DNA of 64,000 bases from Lachnospiraceae bacterium. GTDB taxonomy: Bacteria > Bacillota > Clostridia > Lachnospirales > Lachnospiraceae. Positions 43,395 to 49,368 of the stretch are shown here, one piece after another. Made by a program: the position numbers and the translations under genes. The first letter of the stretch is position 1. Each line of letters begins with the position of its first letter. The notes below the pieces were generated by a model. That model worked only from the letters and a program-made list of their open reading frames with translations, was not told where the DNA came from and searched no databases. Location: NCBI GenBank assembly GCA_017550165.1, contig JAFZQH010000030.1, positions 1 to 64,000 on the forward strand, read 5' to 3'.

Positions 43395-44219
43395 CTAATT
43401 TACAGGGGTCTTCAAGTTTTGTTTGGTGTTTTTCGAATAATTTGTTTGGTGTTTTTCGAATAATTTGTTTGGTGTTTTTCGAATAATATACACATACTCT
43501 TCTGGTTCGTTTAGGAAGAGGTCGGTTATACCCTGTTCCTCAAGGGCTTTTATATCCAGCCTGCCGCCTGTGGGCTTCTCGGGGTATAGGTGGCCGGTAA
43601 GCCAGGCTCTGACGGTATATCCGGCGAGGCGCTCCGCAGGCAGATCTATTGCCCGCCAGTAAGGATGAAGGGCATCTGCCCCACAACCGCCCTTTAGTTT
43701 GTACAGGCAGTTTGACACATTGGTATCCAAGACTCCTATCTCGTTTTCCGGGGCGATCTGTCTCATACGCTCCAGTGAGATGGCTGAGAAGCTGGAATAT
43801 ACTACATAACTTTCCACGCCGTATTTACATACCATCTCATGGGTCTTCTCTTCCAAGCCAGGATAAGGATATACGCTGTTTTTCAACTCTATGTTCAGCC
43901 TGAACCCCTTTTTCATTTTAGATTCAAGCAATTCCAACACTTCCTTCAAGGTCGGGATATATTCCGGCTCCCTTGAGCCGGTATGGATATGGAAGGTCTT
44001 CAGTTCCTCTAAGGTGTAGTCCCTGACAAACCCAAATCCGTCTGTTGTACGGTCGACCCGCTCATCATGGATCACCACGATCTCGCCGTCTTTCGTAAGT
44101 TGTACGTCAAGTTCTATCCCCTCGAGACCTCTCTCGAAGAGTTCTGCTGCCTTGGTAAATGATGTTATTGTGTTTTCGGGATACTTCTGCGAGCACCCTC
44201 TATGTGCCCATATCTTCAT
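43395..44219 (-). CDS. glpQ: Glycerophosphodiester phosphodiesterase
   Basis: 274 residues, cytosolic (no signal peptide). GDPD-family catalytic residues are all present: IWAHRGCSQKYPENT (3-17), GIELDVQLTKDGEIVVIHDE (about 33-52) and later NIELKNSVYPYPG. These enzymes cleave glycerophosphodiesters to glycerol-3-phosphate and an alcohol, so it could feed the TagD-like enzyme or trim a phosphodiester glycan. The normal domain ends near LFLNEPEEYVYIIR; the last ~25 residues are encoded by three 23-bp tandem repeats read in three successive frames, giving a tail rich in Lys, Thr and Asn. ATG at 44219 overlaps the stop of the oxidoreductase. Confidence 0.88.
   Translation of the reverse strand: MKIWAHRGCSQKYPENTITSFTKAAELFERGLEGIELDVQLTKDGEIVVIHDERVDRTTDGFGFVRDYTLEELKTFHIHTGSREPEYIPTLKEVLELLESKMKKGFRLNIELKNSVYPYPGLEEKTHEMVCKYGVESYVVYSSFSAISLERMRQIAPENEIGVLDTNVSNCLYKLKGGCGADALHPYWRAIDLPAERLAGYTVRAWLTGHLYPEKPTGGRLDIKALEEQGITDLFLNEPEEYVYIIRKTPNKLFEKHQTNYSKNTKQNLKTPVN
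43418..43486. repeat. Three perfect tandem copies of a 23-bp unit inside the GDPD gene end
   Basis: The unit TTTGTTTGGTGTTTTTCGAA-TAA occurs at 43418-43440, 43441-43463 and 43464-43486 without any mismatch. Because 23 is not a multiple of three, each copy is translated in a different frame (IRKTPNK, LFEKHQTN, YSKNTKQ), none of which contains a stop. Loss or gain of a copy would shift the frame for the last few codons. Confidence 0.95.
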
Positions 44220-45226
44220 ACTCTTCCGAAACACTCCATGAGTTTTGCGATCGCCATGCTTCTGTCCTGTTCTCCGGCAATCTCCTCGGGTTCTATAGTC
44301 CCTCCGGTTCTCCTCACAAACTCCTCTATCTCATATCTAAGACCATCCCCGGCAAACTCAGCATCGTATACTTCAACTCTGGATGCATCTTCAAAATGCA
44401 CTTCAAAATGTGTCGTCTTCCACCAGGGGGCGGATGCTTGTATATATCCCAAAGTGCCTGATATCATAAGACTTCCTTCTCTCTTTACACCCAGGCCGCA
44501 GATAGCGGTAGCCAGCCTGCCGTCGTATACAAAGTCAGCCTTTGTAAACACATCTATCCCCTGATCATTATATAGAGACGAGAACCTCACATCCTCATAG
44601 CCACTGCCGAAGATGTCAAGTATGGGCAGGCACACATAACTTCCCAGCTCACGAAAGCTTCCTCCAAATTTCCTGTCCGTCAGTTCCCGGACTCCCGGCT
44701 TCTCCAGCTTGGTAAAGCAGCTCTCGATGTATCTGACCTCACCGATCACTCCGCTTCCCATAACCTCCAAGAGTTTCTTATAACCGGGGCAGTAGGCAGT
44801 CTTGATGCCTTCCATCAGGACCAATCCCTTATTTTTTGCAACTAAAAAAGCCCGACTTGCTTCATCCTTGTCAAGTGTCATGGGCTTTTCACACAGCACG
44901 TGCTTTCCTTGCTCTAAGCTTGTCATTATGTAATTGTAATGTGTCTCATGGGGGGATGCGATATATACTGCATCCACCTCAGGCCACAACTCTTCTATCT
45001 TCTCAAATGCCCGGGGAGATTTACTTCCCCTTTCATCATTATCACAACAACTGCTTCCCGGAGAACCCTCTTTCCCGGGCTCCTTCTTCCACAGATTCTC
45101 TACGAACCGCTCCCCACTTCCCTCATGGGGATTATACACTGCGGTGATCTCTGCTCCGGATACGCTCTCGCACTCCGGTACGAACCTCTTCGCTATCCGG
45201 CCTGTTCCTATTATCCCTATTCGCAA
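44216..45226 (-). CDS. Gfo/Idh/MocA-family oxidoreductase
   Basis: 336 residues. NAD(P)-binding GIIGTGRIAKRFVPEC (4-19), VDAVYIASPHETHYNYIMTS and the family signature KHVLCEKPMTLDKDEASRAF (EKP near 112-114); the C-terminal substrate domain includes GGSFRELGSYVCLPILDIFG. It is strongly similar to the C-terminal half of the next upstream protein, so the pair arose by duplication. It likely interconverts a keto and hydroxy form of a sugar phosphate, polyol or nucleotide sugar. Translation appears to start at a TTG with GGAG 6-7 nt upstream, overlapping the previous stop codon by 10 bp. An insert EPGKEGSPGSSCCDNDERGS at residues 49-68 is unusual and low in complexity. Confidence 0.85.
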   Translation of the reverse strand: MRIGIIGTGRIAKRFVPECESVSGAEITAVYNPHEGSGERFVENLWKKEPGKEGSPGSSCCDNDERGSKSPRAFEKIEELWPEVDAVYIASPHETHYNYIMTSLEQGKHVLCEKPMTLDKDEASRAFLVAKNKGLVLMEGIKTAYCPGYKKLLEVMGSGVIGEVRYIESCFTKLEKPGVRELTDRKFGGSFRELGSYVCLPILDIFGSGYEDVRFSSLYNDQGIDVFTKADFVYDGRLATAICGLGVKREGSLMISGTLGYIQASAPWWKTTHFEVHFEDASRVEVYDAEFAGDGLRYEIEEFVRRTGGTIEPEEIAGEQDRSMAIAKLMECFGRV

Positions 45227-46581
45227 GACAGTCTCCGCTGCAGATCGCGGCGCTTAACCATGAACTTTTCCACTACATCCGCCATGGCTATGGATTCCTC
45301 CGCAGTCAGCTTATAATCTGCTCCAGCCGATCCGTTTATCTTCCTTACGAACTCGGCGATCTCGTATCTCAGGCCGTCTTCCCCCTGGAAGGTGGCTTCA
45401 TAATGATCCACCTTGTTGGGGTCCTCGAACCTCACGTCAAATCCTTTGGTAAGCCACCAGGGGGACTTGGCCAGGATGTATCCTTCCGTCCCGGAGATGA
45501 CCAACTGACCTTCGGATTTAACACCGGCTCCGGCAACTGCCGTAGCCACCTTGTTATCATAACGGAAATGGACCTTTGTAAATATATCTATCCCATTCTT
45601 TCCGTGAACGGATTCAATCTCTATGTTCTTGTAATTCTTACCCATGAGCTTGAATATGGGGAGCATGGTATAGCTGCCGTACTCCAGGAATGCACCGCTG
45701 TATTTGGCATCAGTCATCTCCCTGGTCCCGGGAGCGCCGATCCTGGTAAAGCAGGCTTCTATATCGCATATCTCGCCGATGACACCGCTCTTGGCCACGG
45801 AAAGCAGCTGCTGGAATCCGGGCAGATAGGCGGTACGTATGCCCTCCATAAGGACCACATCCCTTTTATCAGCCAGCTTGTACAATTCCACCGCCTCATC
45901 ATATGTAAAGGTCATGGGTTTCTCGCAAAGCACATGTTTTCCTGCCTCTATGGCCGACCTGACGTATTCGCTGTGGGTCTCATTTGGGGAAGCCACATAT
46001 ACAGCGTCCACCTCCGATAAGAAACCTTCAAAATCATCAGTCCTGGTCACCACCTGATATGTATCCTCGAAGGCTTTGGCGCTGTCTGCTTCAGGATTAT
46101 ATGCACCCACGACTTCAATACCGGATACGTAGCTTGTCTCTTTTAAGAATCTGGGCGCGATCCTTCCTGTACCGATGATACCCAGGCGGACGATCTTCAG
46201 TTTCTCATCCCGTAGAGCTGACGAAGAAACCCCTGCGGTCCTGGGCAGATAGACGACTTCACAGTATTCTTTCAGATAATCGAAACGACCTACCCAATCA
46301 CTGCCCAACGTAAACACATCGATACCGTACTGCTGGATATCTTCCACCTTCTGACCGTCATGATCCTCCACGATGATCTCGTCTGCGAATCCGGTCTTCC
46401 ACACATTATCCATGCGGACCCGGATGGGATCCATAAGGTTAAGCTTACCCCTCATACGGTCAAAATGCTCCGTGGTCACCCCGACAATAAGGTAATCCCC
46501 CAATTCCTTTGCTCTCCGAAGCAGCTCATAATGCCCTTTATGAAAGAGGTCAAATGAGCCGTATGTTATAACTTTCTTCAT
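45217..46581 (-). CDS. Bifunctional cytidylyltransferase - Gfo/Idh/MocA oxidoreductase
   Basis: 454 residues, two full domains. Residues 1-130: a GCT/TagD-type cytidylyltransferase with VITYGSFDLFHKGHYELLRR (4-23, HxGH at 14-17), LGDYLIVGVTTEHFD and GVSSSALRDEK (CTP motif). Residues about 134-450: an oxidoreductase with VRLGIIGTGRIAPRFLKE, YVASPNETHSEYVRSAIEAG, HVLCEKPMTFTYDEAVELY. The combination would reduce a sugar phosphate and activate the product with CTP, analogous in logic to bifunctional CDP-ribitol enzymes (IspD-like plus SDR) but from different families; the product could be a CDP-polyol. The ATG directly follows AAAGGA, an unusually short spacing. Second gene of the long operon. 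Confidence 0.85.
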   Translation of the reverse strand: MKKVITYGSFDLFHKGHYELLRRAKELGDYLIVGVTTEHFDRMRGKLNLMDPIRVRMDNVWKTGFADEIIVEDHDGQKVEDIQQYGIDVFTLGSDWVGRFDYLKEYCEVVYLPRTAGVSSSALRDEKLKIVRLGIIGTGRIAPRFLKETSYVSGIEVVGAYNPEADSAKAFEDTYQVVTRTDDFEGFLSEVDAVYVASPNETHSEYVRSAIEAGKHVLCEKPMTFTYDEAVELYKLADKRDVVLMEGIRTAYLPGFQQLLSVAKSGVIGEICDIEACFTRIGAPGTREMTDAKYSGAFLEYGSYTMLPIFKLMGKNYKNIEIESVHGKNGIDIFTKVHFRYDNKVATAVAGAGVKSEGQLVISGTEGYILAKSPWWLTKGFDVRFEDPNKVDHYEATFQGEDGLRYEIAEFVRKINGSAGADYKLTAEESIAMADVVEKFMVKRRDLQRRLSCE

Positions 46582-46591
46582 TCCTTTAGAT

Positions 46592-47362
46592 TTAAAACTC
46601 CTCTTCGATCCTGCTGACCTTATCTGCATCCAGCTGTATCCGCACGATTGAATCACCTATGGCGAACCGGCTGAATACCACTCGATGCTTGACATCAACT
46701 TTATCTATAACAAATTCATATTCACCGTATACCCCGGTGTCATCAGTCACAATGTCCCCCGGCACCAGTCCTATATCTATCTCCCTCTTGCCGTCCAGCG
46801 GAAGAACCTGCTCTCTGTTCATATGCAGCTTCAGCCAGGAATTCTCCGGATCCGAGTCTGTCCAAAGCCCGAACCTGGCTCTCCGCCTTCTTCCGAATAT
46901 ATCTATCTCCACGATAGCCCGGCGGTGGGGTATATCAAGCTTTACTATATGATTCCTGTACCCGGAAAGAGGCCCTACCACCTTATCTATCCGTTTACCT
47001 TCCATGCGGATGTAGCTTACATGGACCACGCCGTCTTCCAGGATGCTTCCTAAGAACTCCTGCTCGACCTCTGTGATCGGAATAAACACTTTCTCTTCTT
47101 CTTTAACCTGTGCCCCCAAAAGCCTGGTAAACTCCGGCACCTTCCGAAGCGTCGCATATACTGCTTCAGGGTCTTCGGTCTCCACAAAGAGATATCCGGG
47201 AAACAGTCGCTTAAAGAAAATGCGGTATTCTCCATGACTTCGGCGCACTTCCTCATACAAGGGCACAAAACACGTCTTGCATATACCCTGCTCTGCAAAA
47301 GCCTCCAGAAGTGCCTTGACTCTCGGCTCTTCTCCTGTAACAGTCTGGATCACATACCACAT
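46592..47362 (-). CDS. loaP: NusG paralogue, LoaP/RfaH-type antiterminator
   Basis: 256 residues. NGN domain: MWYVIQTVTGEEPRVKALLE (1-20), CKTCFVPLYEEVRRSHGEYR, FKRLFPGYLFVETEDPEAVY (about 70-89). A KOW region follows (DKVVGPLSGYRNHIVKLDIP, HRRAIVEIDIFGRRRRARFG). It is longer than a housekeeping NusG (~175) and has a second KOW-like part at the end (VPGDIVTDDTGVYGEYEFVI). LoaP proteins in Firmicutes let RNA polymerase read through terminators in long biosynthetic operons. As the first gene of a 36.5-kb unit this fits exactly. ATG at 47362 follows GGAG by 7 nt; the upstream open frame lacks a good start. Confidence 0.88.
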   Translation of the reverse strand: MWYVIQTVTGEEPRVKALLEAFAEQGICKTCFVPLYEEVRRSHGEYRIFFKRLFPGYLFVETEDPEAVYATLRKVPEFTRLLGAQVKEEEKVFIPITEVEQEFLGSILEDGVVHVSYIRMEGKRIDKVVGPLSGYRNHIVKLDIPHRRAIVEIDIFGRRRRARFGLWTDSDPENSWLKLHMNREQVLPLDGKREIDIGLVPGDIVTDDTGVYGEYEFVIDKVDVKHRVVFSRFAIGDSIVRIQLDADKVSRIEEEF

Positions 47363-47550
47363 ATTACTTCTCCTATCCCTCAAAACTGCAGGGCAAAGCT
47401 TCGCCATCCCGCGCCGCGCCCGGTTCTGTCTATTCCTTATAACCGCACTGAACACGCCTCCAGCTGAGCTGTCGTAGCGTATCCTGATGTTTCTTGTCAG
47501 ATTCGATATAAGAGGCAGATAAGTCTGAAAAAATGCCCTATTTACCCATA
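47363..47550 (-). promoter_or_regulatory. Untranslated leader of the loaP operon, possible antiterminator RNA element
   Basis: About 187 nt between the predicted start of transcription and the loaP ATG. It holds a GC-rich dyad: CGGTT...AACCG (47421-47445) and a GCGCGGCGCGGG stretch next to it, plus CCCTGCAG and GGGATAG near the ribosome site. LoaP family members recognise an RNA hairpin in the leader of the operon they control; a candidate could be here, but I cannot identify the site with certainty. Confidence 0.4.
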
Positions 47551-47555
47551 TATTA

Positions 47556-47584
47556 AGTATATAATTACCCTATACTTATGTCAA
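47556..47584 (-). promoter_or_regulatory. Sigma-A promoter of the loaP-glycan operon
   Basis: TTGACA (47579-47584), 17-nt spacer, TATACT (47556-47561): a perfect -35 and a one-mismatch -10 at ideal spacing. It drives transcription toward loaP, with a start point near 47549. Confidence 0.8.
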
Positions 47585-47611
47585 ATAAACGCACAAATCC
47601 CTATATCGAGA

Positions 47612-47639
47612 TTATCGGTCAAAATGGGAGAAAGATTTA
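47612..47639 (-). promoter_or_regulatory. Sigma-28-like promoter candidate upstream of loaP
   Basis: TAAA (47636-47639, overlapping the YolD-like stop codon), 16-nt spacer, ACCGATAA (47612-47619). Consensus is TAAA-N15-16-GCCGATAA/T. It lies 28 bp upstream of the sigma-A promoter, directed toward loaP. The other matches of this type in the window lie before flagellar genes. Confidence 0.5.
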
Positions 47640-47855
47640 GATGTCTTCGTAGAATACCTCGTGCTCTATCTCGTGGTTATTCACCATATCCTCCACCAGC
47701 TCCCTGCGGTCTTCGATACTCTCGTCATGACCCCGCAAAGCAGCAAATGACCCGAATATCTTGGCACGCTCCTCCACCGGCATGGGGGGATGCTTCTTGT
47801 CTTCCCTGTCAAAGGGATACTTCATGTTAATGATATCGCCGTAATCGTCTCTCAT
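47637..47855 (-). CDS. YolD-like small protein, partner of the Y-family polymerase
   Basis: 72 residues. The core HPPMPVEERAKIFGSFAALR (22-41) matches the YolD-like pattern 'MSxxDRAxxFxPFAALxGY', followed by an acidic helix ELVEDMVNNHEIEHEVFYED. YolD-like genes in Firmicutes accompany uvrX/umuC-type polymerases, as here, where its ATG overlaps the polymerase stop (ATGA). Role unproven; by analogy with UmuD it may control the polymerase. There is no clear terminator between this gene and loaP. Confidence 0.75.
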   Translation of the reverse strand: MRDDYGDIINMKYPFDREDKKHPPMPVEERAKIFGSFAALRGHDESIEDRRELVEDMVNNHEIEHEVFYEDI

Positions 47856-49240
47856 GCCTTATGACCCCCTATCTGGTTATTCCTCATGATGGCGGTACCG
47901 CCCTCGGAGAGGTTCATTCCCTTAAGGACTGCATTCTTCCCGAACTTATTCTTGAGGAGGATCTGGGTCTCTTGCATCTTCCTTTCCTTATCGTCGGATC
48001 TCTGGTCGGAAAAGAGTGATATCTGGCTGCAGTTCTCCTCCTCCAGATTGTTGGCGCAAATGGTGATCCGCCTTATCATCAGGCTCCTGTCCGTTATCTC
48101 ATCGTAGAGCCTGGTCATCCCCTCCATGATCTTCCTGGTGCTGCTGGTGGGCGCATTGAGCCTGAATGACCCGTGAGCAGAGCGGGGCACGCTCCTGCCG
48201 TAATGATCAGTCTTAGTCTCGCCCTTAAAATGTCCATCGTCCACATTGCAGCGGTCATACCCCACCGTCAGGGTAAAACTGTCGGTGACCAGACCCTTCT
48301 CCACCATCTCAAGGACCATAACATCTGTCATCTCCTGTACTATCAATCTGGCATTCCCGTTATTATAAGGCTCCATAAGCACCTGCCCGGAAGAAAGGCT
48401 TGTGGTCCTGGGCTTGTATCTCTTGATATCCTCCATGCCGCAGGGCTCGTAGCCCCAGGCATGATCTATGAGTATCTCAGCATCTATCCCGAAATTCTTA
48501 TACAACTGGTCTGCCCCGGTAACGGAAGCCCTGGCTATATCCCCCATGGTATATATGCCCATGGCAGACAGCCTTCTTGCGATGCCTGCCCCAACTCTCC
48601 ATATATCCGTAATGGGTCTGTGTCCCCAAAGAAGCCTACGATAGCTCATCTCGTCCAACTCTGCTATACGAACTCCGAATTCGTCCGGTTCCTCATGCTT
48701 GGCCACTACATCCATAGCCACCTTACAGAGATACATATTCGTCCCTATCCCTGCCGTGGCAGTGATCCCCAGTTCCCGGTGAACCGTCCGTATCATCTCC
48801 GTCACCAGATCCCTGGCGCCCTTCTTGTAAAGCCTCATATATTGTGTCAGATCGATAAAACACTCATCTATACTGTATACGTGTATATCTTCGGGACTTA
48901 CATATCTCATGTATATCTCGAATATGGCCGTGGACACCTCCACGTATCTGGCCATCCTGGGAACTGCCATGATATAGTCTATCTCCTGCCCTGTCTCCTT
49001 CTTTACCTCCTCCAGGCGGTGGTTAACCTCGAATACTCTGGCTCTCCCACTGATACCGTAAGCCTTCAGGGCAGGGGTCACCGCCAGGCAGATGGTCTTA
49101 TCCGTCCGGGAAGGGTCTGCCACCACAAGTCTGGCGCTCAATGGGTCCAGTCCCCGGTCCACGCACTCCACCGAGGCATAAAAGGACTTTAGATCTATGG
49201 CTGCATAGGTATGACCCTGACTGTGACTGATCCGCTCCAT
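47852..49240 (-). CDS. Y-family DNA polymerase (UmuC/DinB type)
   Basis: 462 residues. Translesion DNA polymerase with TYAAIDLKSFYASVECVDRG (11-30, first metal aspartate), PRMARYVEVSTAIFEIYMRY, VYSIDECFIDLTQYM (the SxDE motif), ATAGIGTNMYLCKVAMDV, and the helix-hairpin-helix region IWRVGAGIARRLSAMGIYTM; the little-finger domain ends with a KERKMQETQILLKNKFGKN segment. Start is the ATG at 49240, with AAGGAG 5 nt upstream; the frame is open further but has no ribosome site. A LexA-type box lies between the promoter and the start, so SOS control is expected. Confidence 0.92.
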   Translation of the reverse strand: MERISHSQGHTYAAIDLKSFYASVECVDRGLDPLSARLVVADPSRTDKTICLAVTPALKAYGISGRARVFEVNHRLEEVKKETGQEIDYIMAVPRMARYVEVSTAIFEIYMRYVSPEDIHVYSIDECFIDLTQYMRLYKKGARDLVTEMIRTVHRELGITATAGIGTNMYLCKVAMDVVAKHEEPDEFGVRIAELDEMSYRRLLWGHRPITDIWRVGAGIARRLSAMGIYTMGDIARASVTGADQLYKNFGIDAEILIDHAWGYEPCGMEDIKRYKPRTTSLSSGQVLMEPYNNGNARLIVQEMTDVMVLEMVEKGLVTDSFTLTVGYDRCNVDDGHFKGETKTDHYGRSVPRSAHGSFRLNAPTSSTRKIMEGMTRLYDEITDRSLMIRRITICANNLEEENCSQISLFSDQRSDDKERKMQETQILLKNKFGKNAVLKGMNLSEGGTAIMRNNQIGGHKA

Positions 49241-49253
49241 GTCTGCTCCTTTC

Positions 49254-49267
49254 CGAACATCTGTTCT
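49254..49267. promoter_or_regulatory. LexA (SOS) box
   Basis: CGAACATCTGTTCT contains a perfect GAAC-N4-GTTC (49255-49266), the Gram-positive LexA operator pattern CGAAC-N4-GTTCG with one terminal mismatch. It lies just downstream of the polymerase -10 and 15 nt before its start codon, where repressor would block initiation. Confidence 0.75.
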
Positions 49268-49272
49268 GTTTA

Positions 49273-49301
49273 ATGATATCATATTCAACCTTAAAAATCA
49301 A
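49273..49301 (-). promoter_or_regulatory. Sigma-A promoter of the Y-family polymerase
   Basis: TTGATT (49296-49301), 17-nt spacer, TATCAT (49273-49278). Good spacing, two mismatches at -35 and one at -10. The LexA box overlaps the expected transcription start. Confidence 0.6.
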
Positions 49302-49368
49302 TAATTGCCTAGTAAAATCGGCGTTCCTGTGATAAAATTGGAGATACCTGATCAAAGCGAGGTAAGAC

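Noticed and set aside
43418-43486. The three 23-bp repeats as a CRISPR array
   Set aside because: Copies are directly adjacent with no spacers and lie inside a coding frame; it is a tandem repeat.
10893-46581. A classical teichoic-acid or capsule cluster
   Set aside because: TagB/F, TagD and LicD-like genes fit in part, but the initiating membrane transferase and exporter genes are missing; kept only as an alternative if those lie elsewhere.
48173-49192. A 339-codon open frame on the plus strand
   Set aside because: It lies fully antisense to the Y-family polymerase, which has all catalytic motifs; the plus-strand translation has no recognisable domain and is a shadow of codon bias.
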